DNA from: Cytobacillus sp. S13-E01
Lineage (GTDB): Bacteria > Bacillota > Bacilli > Bacillales > Bacillaceae_L
NCBI RefSeq assembly: GCF_029193815.1
Contig: NZ_JARFVC010000009.1
Coordinates: forward strand, 84,929-148,928
Length of the DNA: 64,000 nt
Direction of reading: 5' to 3'
Shown piece by piece: positions 8,945-17,593 of the stretch. The position numbers and the translations under genes are program-made. The notes under the pieces are model-generated. The model was not told the origin of the DNA and did not search any database. It saw only the letters and a list, made by a program, of their open reading frames with translations. Each line of letters begins with the position of its first letter. Positions within the stretch are counted from its first letter, which is position 1.

Positions 8945-9406
8945 CTGAACAATAATAAGAAAAAATTAGATGAAAAATTTTATCTTGTCCGTGAGGATGT
9001 TTTACCTGAGGCAATTAAGAAAACGCTCGAGGCAAAAGAACTGTTAGAACGAGGCAAAGCAAATTCAGTTGCAGATGCAGCTCAGTTAGTAGATTTGAGT
9101 AGAAGTGCTTATTATAAATATCGGGATACCGTTTTTCCTTTTCATACCGTGGTAAAGGAAAGAATCATTTCTCTTTTTTTTCATTTAGAGGACCGGTCAG
9201 GTACACTCTCTCAACTATTAGGGGTGGTAGCTGCCTCAGGCTGTAATGTGTTAACGATTCATCAGACGATACCGCTTAGAGGTAAGGCAAATGTTACGTT
9301 ATCACTAAATACAGCTGGTATGACAGAGGAAGTTACCGAGCTCCTTACTAAGCTAAAGCGACTTGAGTTTGTTGACAAAGTAGACGTTCTTGGAACAGGG
9401 GCATAA
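8945..9406 (+). CDS. pheB: ACT-domain protein PheB
   Basis: Small ACT-domain protein always found before prephenate dehydratase in Bacilli; its exact biochemical role is not settled. Residues after the N-terminus read [20 protein letters not shown], then [15 protein letters not shown], then the ACT domain [20 protein letters not shown], all typical. The start is uncertain. AAGGTGG (8932-8938) is a good ribosome-binding site, but the codons at the right distance are ATT (8942) and CTG (8945). ATG, GTG or TTG in frame occur only upstream: GTG 8882 inside a hairpin, and TTG 8891 without a binding site. CTG is given provisionally. pheA follows 14 bases later. Confidence 0.8.
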   Translation: MNNNKKKLDEKFYLVREDVLPEAIKKTLEAKELLERGKANSVADAAQLVDLSRSAYYKYRDTVFPFHTVVKERIISLFFHLEDRSGTLSQLLGVVAASGCNVLTIHQTIPLRGKANVTLSLNTAGMTEEVTELLTKLKRLEFVDKVDVLGTGA

Positions 9407-9420
9407 GGGGAGAATATTAT

Positions 9421-10281
9421 ATGGTAAATAGAAAAATTAGTTTTTTGGGACCTAAAGCAACGTTTACAGATATAGCTGTAAACAGTTTATTTCCTGATGA
9501 TGTTGGGGTACCATATCATACAATCCCAGAATGTATAGATGCTGTAGAAAATAATGAGGTCGAATTTACAGTTGTTCCTCTTGAGAATACGATTGAAGGC
9601 TCTGTTAACCTAACAATTGATTATTTAGTGCATGAACAGCCATTACATATAGTAGGAGAACTCGTAGTACCAATTCGCCAACATTTAATGGTTCATCCTG
9701 CTAACCAAGCTAAGTGGGAAGAGATAATTACAATCTATTCTCATTCACATGCTATTGCTCAGTGTCATAAATTCCTTCATAAACGATTGCGCCAGTCTAC
9801 CTATGAATATATGACATCAACAGCAGCAGCAGCAAAGCATGTATGTGACCATCCAGAAGAGAATATAGGGGCAATCGCAAACGAATTAGCTGCAAAGGAA
9901 TATGGATTATCTATAGTAGAACGTAATATTCATGATTATGACAATAACCATACTAGATTTGTAGTCCTACATAAAGATAGGGTCAACATTACTCCCACTA
10001 ATTTAGTTCCAATTGGTGATAAAACTACCATTATGATTACCTTACCTTCAGACCAAGCAGGGGCATTACATCAGGTCCTATCAGCTTTTGCTTGGCGAAA
10101 GCTAAATTTGTCTAAAATAGAATCTAGACCTATGAAAACAGGTCTTGGAAATTACTTTTTTATTATCGATATAGAAAGTAAATTAGACGATATCCTTATC
10201 CCAGGGGCAATTGCTGAACTAGAAGCATTAAGCTGCTCGGTAAAAATACTCGGCACTTATCCATTCTTTCTTAAAAAGTAA
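9421..10281 (+). CDS. pheA: Prephenate dehydratase
   Basis: Converts prephenate to phenylpyruvate, the committed step of phenylalanine synthesis. The catalytic domain (about residues 1-185) starts KISFLGPKATFTDIAV and ends with the threonine-containing NNHTRFVVL motif. The C-terminal ACT domain (about 200-280) with LSKIESRPMKTGLGNYFFI binds phenylalanine for feedback inhibition. 286 residues (B. subtilis 285). It is coupled with pheB, and a terminator follows. Confidence 0.97.
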   Translation: MVNRKISFLGPKATFTDIAVNSLFPDDVGVPYHTIPECIDAVENNEVEFTVVPLENTIEGSVNLTIDYLVHEQPLHIVGELVVPIRQHLMVHPANQAKWEEIITIYSHSHAIAQCHKFLHKRLRQSTYEYMTSTAAAAKHVCDHPEENIGAIANELAAKEYGLSIVERNIHDYDNNHTRFVVLHKDRVNITPTNLVPIGDKTTIMITLPSDQAGALHQVLSAFAWRKLNLSKIESRPMKTGLGNYFFIIDIESKLDDILIPGAIAELEALSCSVKILGTYPFFLKK

Positions 10282-10283
10282 CA

Positions 10284-10313
10284 AAAATCCTTACTGGTTG
10301 TAAGGATTTTTTG
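10284..10313 (+). terminator. Terminator after pheA
   Basis: AAATCCTTA pairs with TAAGGATTT across CTGGTTG, followed by TTTTGTTG. It stands directly before repeat copy R3. Confidence 0.8.
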
Positions 10314-10315
10314 TT

Positions 10316-10497
10316 GTTTAGGAATTTATAAAATTGTAAGGTTGTGTATAACTTCGAGTCTTTGTCTATCTACGTCCAGCTCCGGGCGCCATCGGCTCTA
10401 TGGTATAAGCCAATCCCTTCCCGAAAGCAAAAAACGCCTTCAGTCAGGGCTCGTCTTATGCTTGTCGCCGAAAGGCGGGCGCCCTGCGCTTTTCTTA
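10316..10497 (+). repeat. Intergenic hairpin repeat, copy R3 (alternative 5' box)
   Basis: Full-length copy with GGGCGCC, an inner hairpin of the CCCTTCCCGAA / CTTCAGTCAGGG type, CTTATG, CGCC-GAAA-GGCG and 3' box. Its 5' part differs from most copies: AGGAATTTATAAAATTGTAAGG, then TTGTCTATCTACGTCCAGCTCC, the same alternative lead seen in R13. It lies between convergent pheA and niaR. Confidence 0.85.
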
Positions 10498-10660
10498 AAA
10501 GATAAGAAAGTATAAAAATTTGTACCAAGTTTTAGTGTCTAGCTCCGGGCGCCATCGACTCGAGGTCATAAGCCAATCCGTCCGGAAGGTAAAGAACAAC
10601 CTTCCAGCCGGCTTGTCTTATGCTTGTCGCCGATAGGCGGGCGCGCCTTTCGCTTTTCTT
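10498..10660 (+). repeat. Intergenic hairpin repeat, copy R4 (full length)
   Basis: In tandem with R3, with the standard 5' box (AAGAAAGTATAAAAA at 10504-10518). The inner hairpin is CCGTCCGGAAGGT / ACCTTCCAGCCGG. Ends GGGCGCGCCTTTCGCTTTTCTT, four bases from the niaR stop codon, so R3 and R4 fill the whole gap between pheA and niaR. Confidence 0.88.
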
Positions 10661-10664
10661 ATTG

Positions 10665-11201
10665 TTACTCCAATAAAAAGCCAGCCTTTTTTAATGATTG
10701 ACAAGCTGCATCTAGTTTCGCGGTTGAATTTGCTTCAAGGGTATGTAGGTGTGTACCATCTGTAAGTTCCGACAGATAAGAAGATTTCGTTTCTTTAATT
10801 TTAGTCATAAACGTATCAACTTCTTTTCGGCTACTTACCATGATTGATGCAGTTAAATCCCCGTATACGGGATGCTCAATCCTCACATCCTTTACTGTAA
10901 CTCCATGGTCAACAATCATTGTAAGCTCATCAATTGTTTGACCAGGAGTATGATAACAAGCTACTACACGTTCAAAAGTATCGCTAGTCGATTCGGTGTT
11001 TAAGTAGATGTAGCCTTGACTTGTCGCTAAAATTGGCTCATTTCTTGCTTTGAGAAGTGAAATATCTTGAACAATTACTTGTCTACTAACATTTGTCTTT
11101 GCAGCCAATTCACTACCAGTCATAGGTTCTCTCGTATCCTTAAGCCATTCAAGAATTAAATCTCGTCGACTCTCACCTAGGATTTTTTTTTCATCCTTCA
11201 T
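10665..11201 (-). CDS. niaR: Transcriptional repressor NiaR (NAD biosynthesis)
   Basis: Nicotinate-responsive repressor of de novo NAD genes in Bacilli (YrxA). An N-terminal HTH-11 domain (about residues 8-60) with SGSELAAKTNVSRQVIVQDI is followed by the 3H ligand domain, with histidines in ACYHTPGQTIDELTMIVDHG and VRIEHPVYGDL. 178 residues fits the family. Translated after nifS with AGGGAGTGGGAAA before the ATG. It remains intact although its presumed main target operon (nadBCA) is reduced to a chimera next door; nifS and other salvage genes may still need it. Confidence 0.93.
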   Translation of the reverse strand: MKDEKKILGESRRDLILEWLKDTREPMTGSELAAKTNVSRQVIVQDISLLKARNEPILATSQGYIYLNTESTSDTFERVVACYHTPGQTIDELTMIVDHGVTVKDVRIEHPVYGDLTASIMVSSRKEVDTFMTKIKETKSSYLSELTDGTHLHTLEANSTAKLDAACQSLKKAGFLLE

Positions 11202-11216
11202 TTTCCCACTCCCTCC

Positions 11217-12347
11217 CTACTTTTTATTTTCTAGTAAATTTTTAAACACATCTATTGTTTTATCGATATCATCAGTAGTTGTATATTTTCCGAATGATAA
11301 CCGAATAAATTGTTTAGCATTTTCTGGTGATTTGCCAATTGCAAGCATAGTCTTAGAGGGTGTCTGTTGCCCGACTTGACATGCACTACCAGTAGATATT
11401 GCAATGCCGTAGCGATTACATTCTAACATGGTATATTGCCCTTCAATGCCTATTAATAGTAGTCCTAGAATATTAGGTAGCTGTTTAAAAGAATCATTCA
11501 ACATTTCAAACGGATAATTTAAATTTTCAACACCATCTATGAGTCGCTTCCTAAGCTCAAGTATACGACTTTGTTCAGAGGTCATTTCATTATATATCAG
11601 TTGTGCAGCAGTTACAAAACCAGAAATGCCTGGTACATTCACAGTTCCAGGACGAAATCCACCTTCATGTGTAGTGAATGGAAATTGTCCTTGCCATTTT
11701 ACAATAGGATTGATGTAAACAGCTCCAACACCTTTGGGGCCATATATTTTATGACTAGATATTGAAATACTATCAACGCCTATGTCAATTACATCTAATG
11801 GAAGTTTACCAAAGGATTGTACACAGTCACTATGAAAGATAATGTTATGCTTTTTTAGAATAGCACTAATTTGCTTTAAGGGCTGAATCACACCTATTTC
11901 TGAATTGACATGATGGATAGAAGCTAAAATTGTTTGATCTGTAATGGCGTTTTCTAGTTCATCTAAATCAACCTCACCATGTGAGTTAACGTGTAAATAA
12001 GTAACGATATACCCATCACCTTCAAGTCTTTTACAAAGATTTAAAATGGAAGAGTGTTCTAATTGAGTCGTTATTATTTGGTTACCTCTTTTTCTATTAG
12101 CGCTAATTAACGATTGAATGGCGAGGATGTTGGCATCAGAACCACCACTTGTAAAATAGATCCCCTTTGTATCAGCATTAAGTAATAAAGCCAATTCTTC
12201 ACGGCAACCCTCAAGAAGGTTTTTAGCCTTTGTACCAATGTCATGTAAGCTACTTGGATTTCCATACATTTTTTTCGCAACGTCACTATACACTTGCAAT
12301 GCCTCATCTCGCATTGGCGTGGTTGCGGCATAATCTAAATAAATCAT
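11217..12347 (-). CDS. nifS: Cysteine desulfurase NifS (for NadA Fe-S maturation)
   Basis: Pyridoxal-phosphate enzyme that takes sulfur from cysteine. PLP lysine is K200 in SISSHKIYGPKG, and the sulfur-carrying cysteine is C323 in ISTGSACQVG. 376 residues. In B. subtilis this paralogue is divergent from nadB and needed to build the [4Fe-4S] cluster of quinolinate synthase NadA. Here it forms an operon with niaR and is divergent from the nadB'-'nadA chimera; if NadA is dead its main client is lost. A second desulfurase gene (iscS) lies at 49955-51097. Confidence 0.93.
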   Translation of the reverse strand: MIYLDYAATTPMRDEALQVYSDVAKKMYGNPSSLHDIGTKAKNLLEGCREELALLLNADTKGIYFTSGGSDANILAIQSLISANRKRGNQIITTQLEHSSILNLCKRLEGDGYIVTYLHVNSHGEVDLDELENAITDQTILASIHHVNSEIGVIQPLKQISAILKKHNIIFHSDCVQSFGKLPLDVIDIGVDSISISSHKIYGPKGVGAVYINPIVKWQGQFPFTTHEGGFRPGTVNVPGISGFVTAAQLIYNEMTSEQSRILELRKRLIDGVENLNYPFEMLNDSFKQLPNILGLLLIGIEGQYTMLECNRYGIAISTGSACQVGQQTPSKTMLAIGKSPENAKQFIRLSFGKYTTTDDIDKTIDVFKNLLENKK

Positions 12348-12494
12348 GGTCTAACACCCTTTCAAAAAGCTTAATACCATTGTATACCTTGATAGTAACT
12401 GATTTGAACATACATATAAATAAAAATAGCTTGTTATTATTTTAAATATGTGTAAATATAGTTGTCAAGACAGTAGTAATGAAGAGGTGACAAG

Positions 12495-13505
12495 ATGCCT
12501 TGTGAAGATAGAGATGTAATCATTGTTGGCAGTGGTATTTCAGCACTAATGCTAGCTGACAAAATTACTGCATTTAAAAATGTGGTTATTCTTACAAAGT
12601 CAAAAAATGATAAAAGTAATTCCATGCTCTCACAAGGAGGTATCGCGGTATCTATTAGTTCCTCTGATCATTGGTATAACCATTTCAAGGATACTTTGAA
12701 TGCCGGCTGTAACCATAATGATCCAACTGCTACAAAGGTCCTTGTAGAAAATGGCCCTCCTTCTATAAAAAAGTTAATAGACGGAGGTATGCAGTTTGAT
12801 CGGATCATTCCTATTACATATGTAAATTCAACAGCTGCAATTAAGGCTTTTGTTGGTGAAAATGGTGGAGCAACAGTAACTTCTTCAAACGCAAAAAAAA
12901 TGCTTAAATGGGCATTTACACAAAAAGAGCGGATCTTATTTTTACCTGATCAGCATTTAGGTAGGAATACTGCTTTTGAAATAGGAGTCCCCTTAGAGAA
13001 AATGGCTGTGTGGAATCCTACTTCCGATCAGATTGAATATGTTGGTAATCTTCAAGACGTAAAAGTTATCCTATGGAAAGGTCATTGTTCTGTTCATGAA
13101 AATTTTACTGTTGAAAATGTAAATGAAATTAAAAAAAACAAACCGAGTATGAACATTATTGTTCACCCAGAATGTAGCAGAGAGGTTGTTGCCTTAGCTG
13201 ATTATGTTGGGTCTACAAAATATATTATCGAAACAATCGAGAATGCTCCAAATGGCAGTAAGTGGGCAATTGGAACGGAAATGAATCTTGTCAATCGTCT
13301 GATAGAAAATCATTCAGATAAAGAAATAGTGTCACTTAACCCCCATATGTGTCCCTGTCTAACAATGAATAGAATTGATTTACCTCATCTTTTATGGGTA
13401 CTTGAATCACTGAAAAGAGGAGAAATTATTAATCAAATTTCAGTCAATGAGACAATTGCCAAGGGTGCAGTTCTAGCTCTCAAACGGATGCTTACAAGGG
13501 CATAG
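12495..13505 (+). pseudogene. In-frame nadB'-'nadA chimera (remnant of nadBCA operon)
   Basis: One open frame of 336 codons joins two NAD-synthesis enzymes. Residues 1 to about 103 are the N-terminus of L-aspartate oxidase NadB: FAD-binding [15 protein letters not shown] and [11 protein letters not shown]. From about residue 104 ([18 protein letters not shown]) to the end it is the C-terminal two thirds of quinolinate synthase Nad[29 protein letters not shown] (C227), GTEMNLV and [11 protein letters not shown] (C286, C288). Missing are about 430 residues of NadB, all of NadC and about 120 residues of NadA, including the first Fe-S cysteine. Neither activity is expected, so de novo NAD synthesis is probably lost. 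The frame is undamaged, so either the deletion is recent or a product is still made. Confidence 0.88.
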
Positions 13506-13599
13506 ATAAGTAAGTAAAGCGTTAAGACACCAGCTTCCGAGGCACATTGAGTAAATCCCTGTAGTGATCATCGACATCACCACATCTGGTGCAAGTAAA

Positions 13600-13725
13600 G
13601 CTTAAAACGGTCGGTCTCTTTAAAATGTTAGTTTTTCCTTCTTAAAGTGATCGTCTTATGACCTCGGACTGATGGTGCCCTGTCCGGACACTTAAACTAG
13701 GTACAAAAGTTTATACTTTGTACAA
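13600..13725 (-). repeat. Degenerate reversed repeat copy R5
   Basis: The region reads as a decayed copy on the - strand: CGTCTTATGACCTCGGACTG, GGTGCCCTGTCCGG, then AAACTAGGTACAAAAGTTTATACTTTG, which is the 5' box reversed. The 465-base gap between the nad chimera and safA otherwise holds only a palindrome (CTTCACACATGTATGTGAAG, about 13733-13752) and A/T-rich sequence; no gene is seen. Confidence 0.6.
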
Positions 13726-13969
13726 AGACGATCTTCACACATGTATGTGAAGGTTAGTCAAACTTATAGAAAAGTAATGGTAATCCTAAGTGTGTTATTT
13801 TTTGGGAATTATAACTTGTAAAAAAATTTTTTTCTAGCTTTCTATAAGCCCTGACGCTCTTTTTACTCATATTACTTCCAAAAAACGCATAAGTTGTGAT
13901 GAAGCATAGTGGCAATTTGCCTACCGTCACATAGTATGTAAAGACTTATGTACAGGAGGGGAACTATAA

Positions 13970-15508
13970 GTGAAAATCCATGTTGTGCAAAAAGGGGATA
14001 CTCTTTGGAACATTGCTAAAAAATATGGTGTAAACTTTGAAGAGTTAAAACACATGAACACACAACTAAGTAATCCGGACATGATTATGCCAGGTATGAA
14101 AATAAAAGTTCCAACCGGAAATGTACCTGTGAAAAAAGAAGTTCAGAAAAATGTCGGGATGGTTAAAGAAAGTGTTAAAAAAGAAGCGCCAATTGTTGCA
14201 CCAAAAGAAGTAAAGAAGAAAGTTGAACATCCATATGCTGATATCACACCACCGCCAATACCAGTAGTTGAAGAAGTAGCACCAATTAAAGAGCAAAAGA
14301 AGGTAGGTCCATATATTCCAAAAATGCCTAAACCAATGCAGCCGGTTGAAATAGATATTAATAATTACAACTTAATGCAAATGTCAATGCCACAAATTCC
14401 ACAAGTACCACCAGCACCTACAAACATTTTACCAGGTATGATGGCACCTGAAAAAGAAGAAGAGCCTGAAGTAGCCGGAGTTCAAGAAGAGATGCCAGAG
14501 GCACCTCAGCAAATACCTTATACTCCTCCACAGCCACAGCTGGCAGAGTATCCTTGTGTACCTATTTCACCTGTTTTACCAGGATCTGGTTTGGGTCCGT
14601 TTGCATGCCCACCACCTACTCCTCCATTTCCATATCAAGGGGCACAAATGCATCCTTATGGAGGATACCCAGTACCAGGATACCAGCAGGCAGCGAATCC
14701 AGAAATGTTTGATGATGCCGAGGATGAATTACCACCAGAAATGCCCAATTTACCACACGGAATGGGTGGAGGACAGCCGGTAATGCCATATCCAAATGCT
14801 GGGTTAGGAGGTTTTGGTGGTTATCCACAGTCATCGTACCCACAAGGTGGAAGTCCAGAAATGTTTGATGAGGATCAATTCCCGCAAGGACTACCAAATG
14901 ATGCTGGAGTATTTCCACAACAAGGTTTTCCTGGACCAGCGCAACCATTCGGAGTTCCACAAGCAGGCTTTGGAGTTCCTGGTTATCAATATGGAGCACC
15001 ACAGCAAGGACCTGGAGTGCCAGGTCAGCAGTTTGGAGCACCACAGCAAGGTTTTGGTGTACCAGGTCAGCAGTTTGGAGCACCACAGCAAGGTTTTGGT
15101 GTACCAGGTCAACAGTTTGGAGCACCGCAGCAAGGTTTTGGTGTACCAGGTCAGCAGTTTGGAGCACCGCAGCAAGGTTTTGGTGTACCAGGTCAACAAT
15201 TTGGAGCACCACAGCAAGGTTTTGGTGTACCAACTCAGCCATACGGAACACCATATCAAGGCTACGGAGGTGTACCAACTCAGCCATATGGAACATCACA
15301 CCAAGGCTACGGAGGAGCACCAGCTCAGCAATATGGAGTGCAGCCTGGATTCCCACAAGCCCCAGGGGGAGCAGTTCATCCATTCGGATACGGAGGTCCT
15401 GGAGGAGCGCCAGTTGGTGTAAACCCTTATCAACAAATGCCATTTAATCAACCATACAACCCGATGTTTGCAATGCCAGATTTTGATGAAGATGATTTCG
15501 ACGATTAA
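13970..15508 (+). CDS. safA: Spore coat morphogenetic protein SafA
   Basis: Coat assembly protein that binds cortex peptidoglycan and organises the inner coat. The N-terminal LysM domain (residues 1-47) begins KIHVVQKGDTLWNIAKKYGV. It is followed by a lysine- and proline-rich linker and then a long Pro/Gly/Gln region ending in the acidic FDEDDFDD. 512 residues against 387 in B. subtilis; the extra length is largely due to five exact-frame repeats of a 14-residue unit near the C-terminus (QFGAPQQGFGVPGQ). GTG start after AGGAGGGG. Followed by a terminator. Repetition should be prone to length change between strains. Confidence 0.93.
   Translation: MKIHVVQKGDTLWNIAKKYGVNFEELKHMNTQLSNPDMIMPGMKIKVPTGNVPVKKEVQKNVGMVKESVKKEAPIVAPKEVKKKVEHPYADITPPPIPVVEEVAPIKEQKKVGPYIPKMPKPMQPVEIDINNYNLMQMSMPQIPQVPPAPTNILPGMMAPEKEEEPEVAGVQEEMPEAPQQIPYTPPQPQLAEYPCVPISPVLPGSGLGPFACPPPTPPFPYQGAQMHPYGGYPVPGYQQAANPEMFDDAEDELPPEMPNLPHGMGGGQPVMPYPNAGLGGFGGYPQSSYPQGGSPEMFDEDQFPQGLPNDAGVFPQQGFPGPAQPFGVPQAGFGVPGYQYGAPQQGPGVPGQQFGAPQQGFGVPGQQFGAPQQGFGVPGQQFGAPQQGFGVPGQQFGAPQQGFGVPGQQFGAPQQGFGVPTQPYGTPYQGYGGVPTQPYGTSHQGYGGAPAQQYGVQPGFPQAPGGAVHPFGYGGPGGAPVGVNPYQQMPFNQPYNPMFAMPDFDEDDFDD
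15021..15230 (+). repeat. Five 42-bp coding tandem repeats in safA
   Basis: Five consecutive 42-base units encode QFGAPQQGFGVPGQ with only third-base differences (caccacag/caccgcag, cagcag/caacag). A sixth, divergent unit precedes them (QYGAPQQGPGVPGQ) and related units follow (QPYGTPYQGYGGVPT). The frame is kept throughout. Confidence 0.95.
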
Positions 15509-15511
15509 AAT

Positions 15512-15550
15512 ACGAAGAGACGATTTTTTACCTAAGTCGTCTCTTTTACT
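15512..15550 (+). terminator. Terminator after safA
   Basis: GAGACGA pairs with TCGTCTC across a 13-base loop, then TTTTACTTTTT. It separates safA from nadE. Confidence 0.75.
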
Positions 15551-15645
15551 TTTTAATAAATTTAGTAATTCACTGCTTAAATTGTTGACCAGTTAAAAGA
15601 TATGCTACTATAAACAAAAGGAATTCATGAAAGGAAGTAATAGCC

Positions 15646-16386
15646 ATGGAAGAAAAAATTTCAAAGCTGGTTAATTGGATTAAAGGAGAGGTCGAAGGTG
15701 CTGGGTTAAAAGGAGCTATCGTTGGGGTAAGTGGTGGTATTGACTCCGCAGTCGTTACATATTTAATAAAAAAGGCATTTCCAGATTCTTCGTTAGGACT
15801 AGTACTGCCTTGTAAAAGTAGTGAAAATGATAAAGTTGATGCTTTGAAAGTAATTGAAGCATCCGGCATAAGTCATCATGAAATAGACCTAACAGCAACC
15901 CATCAGACTCTTTTTTCTGAAATAGAGAGTCAACTTAAAAAAAGCGGAGATTGGAATAAAGAAACAGCTAAACTAGGAGATGCTAATACTAGAGCAAGAC
16001 TTAGGATGACCACATTATATGCTGTTGCAAATAATTATGGTTACCTTGTGGTAGGTACAGATAATGCTGCCGAATGGCATACAGGCTATTTCACCAAATA
16101 TGGTGATGGTGGCGTTGACTTAGTCCCACTTGTTCATTTTACAAAAGGTGAAGTAAGAGAAATGGCAAAGGTACTAGGTGTACCGCAAGATATAATCACA
16201 AAACCACCAAGTGCTGGCTTATGGGAAGGTCAAACAGACGAAAATGAGATGGGAACAACCTATAACATGATTGATAAATACCTAAAGGGCGACGAAGTGC
16301 CAAATCATGATAAACAAATAATTGAAAAGCTGCATGAAAGATCTCATCATAAACGTAGCTTAGCAACTGCACCACCCAAATATTAA
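15646..16386 (+). CDS. nadE: NAD+ synthetase, ammonia-dependent
   Basis: Last step of NAD formation: amidation of nicotinate adenine dinucleotide with ATP and ammonia. The PP-loop motif SGGIDS is at residues 29-34; further family motifs are GNTRAR-like DANTRARLRMTTLY and GTDNAAEWHTGYFTKYGDGG. No glutaminase domain is present. Its 246 residues are shorter than the 272-residue B. subtilis NadE. This gene is not at this position in B. subtilis, so its location next to the broken de novo operon is notable: salvage from nicotinate still needs it. Confidence 0.93.
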   Translation: MEEKISKLVNWIKGEVEGAGLKGAIVGVSGGIDSAVVTYLIKKAFPDSSLGLVLPCKSSENDKVDALKVIEASGISHHEIDLTATHQTLFSEIESQLKKSGDWNKETAKLGDANTRARLRMTTLYAVANNYGYLVVGTDNAAEWHTGYFTKYGDGGVDLVPLVHFTKGEVREMAKVLGVPQDIITKPPSAGLWEGQTDENEMGTTYNMIDKYLKGDEVPNHDKQIIEKLHERSHHKRSLATAPPKY

Positions 16387-16521
16387 TTGATGAAAAAATA
16401 AAGGTAGGTGTTCACGAAACTACCGAAAGTTTACAGATATATTATACCCGCTTAAATGCCAACCTATATTTGAACGTCGGAAATGTTGATGTTCACGAGG
16501 CTAAATAAGGGGGTATTTCCA

Positions 16522-17397
16522 TTGAGGAAAAAAATTCTTACATTATCAGCGACAGCATTAATGTTAGGTGGTCTGGTTGCGTGTAATACCGACGAAGGAG
16601 CTATGGGTACACGAAACGCAGATAACGCTAGACCAATCGGTTATTATTCAAATGAAAATAATAATCGTGGCGTAGGTGACCAAAACGGAAATGCCTACAC
16701 TCTAGATGATAATGATGGTCCTTTAACAGAGATGTTTGACCGAAATGGAAACAATAACGGTAACAATAATACGCGTTATGGAACCTTAAATAGAGATAAT
16801 AATAACAACCGAAACGACAATAATCGGTTTGGAACCCTAAACAAAGATAATAACAATAATTCCGGGATCTTTAACAGAGATAATAATAACAACGGTAGAA
16901 ACAATACTATTTTAAACCGTGATAGAAACTTAATGGACGGCAATGGCGCCAAAAGAGATAATAATCGATTTAGCCGTGGAGATGCTAATTATCATGGTCA
17001 TGTAAATGACAATAATGACCGAAGAAATTCTACAGGCTACACTAACAATTATGATGGTGACCTTGTCAGACGTATAACAGACCGTGCAGAACAGGTAAAA
17101 AATGTCGATGATGTTCGTGCAGTGGTTATGGGAAATAATATCATTGTTGCTGTTGATACCGACGATAAGAACGATAAAAATGTTAAAGATGAAGTTCGAA
17201 ACGTTGTACAAACACTTGCTAAAGGTAAAAATATAAATGTAGTAACAGATGAAGCAACATTCAGCCGAGTGAGAAACCTTGATAATGATATCCGAGAAGG
17301 TAACAGTAGAGATACAATAAACACAGATATGAATGATTTGTTTGAGAATATTGGCGATACTATTCGTCGTCCCTTTACAAATAATAATAACAGTTAA
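16522..17397 (+). CDS. coxA: YhcN/YlaJ-family sporulation lipoprotein (CoxA-like)
   Basis: Spore cortex or membrane lipoprotein. TTG at 16522 is chosen since AAGGGGG precedes it by eight bases and gives a proper lipoprotein signal: RKKILTLSATALMLGG followed by the lipobox LVAC, with the lipidated cysteine at about residue 21. A very asparagine-rich, repetitive middle (about 60-190) is followed by the conserved YhcN/YlaJ domain (VRRITDRAEQVKNVDDVRAVVMGNNIIVAVD). Position between safA and bofC matches coxA (yrbB) of B. subtilis. The Asn-rich AAT/AAC tract is low complexity. A terminator follows. Confidence 0.85.
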   Translation: MRKKILTLSATALMLGGLVACNTDEGAMGTRNADNARPIGYYSNENNNRGVGDQNGNAYTLDDNDGPLTEMFDRNGNNNGNNNTRYGTLNRDNNNNRNDNNRFGTLNKDNNNNSGIFNRDNNNNGRNNTILNRDRNLMDGNGAKRDNNRFSRGDANYHGHVNDNNDRRNSTGYTNNYDGDLVRRITDRAEQVKNVDDVRAVVMGNNIIVAVDTDDKNDKNVKDEVRNVVQTLAKGKNINVVTDEATFSRVRNLDNDIREGNSRDTINTDMNDLFENIGDTIRRPFTNNNNS

Positions 17398-17401
17398 ACA
17401 A

Positions 17402-17436
17402 AGTGGTCGGTCCAAACTTGGGCTGACCCTTTTTAA
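17402..17436 (+). terminator. Terminator after coxA
   Basis: GGTCGGTCCA pairs with TGGGCTGACC over AACT, followed by a CTTTTT tract. Confidence 0.75.
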
Positions 17437-17593
17437 GCTAATCAGAATTTATAAATTCTAAAAACGAATAAGTGCTTTGTCCTTTCGGAACGCTACTCGG
17501 AGAGTTTTCTTTAATTTATTTGGATAACTCTGCTAATTTTGGGTCACACTATTTAGTGAGTTGCTGGAAATATAAGCAAGAGGTGAGGGAATA

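Noticed and set aside
15021..15230. Regular 42-base spacing as a CRISPR-like array
   Set aside because: The units are contiguous and coding with no unique spacers, and no cas genes are present anywhere in the window.
14616..15443. Long open frames on both strands overlapping safA
   Set aside because: They arise from the 42-base repeat of safA, whose composition keeps several frames open. They lack ribosome-binding sites and recognisable domains, while the safA frame starts with a clear LysM domain.
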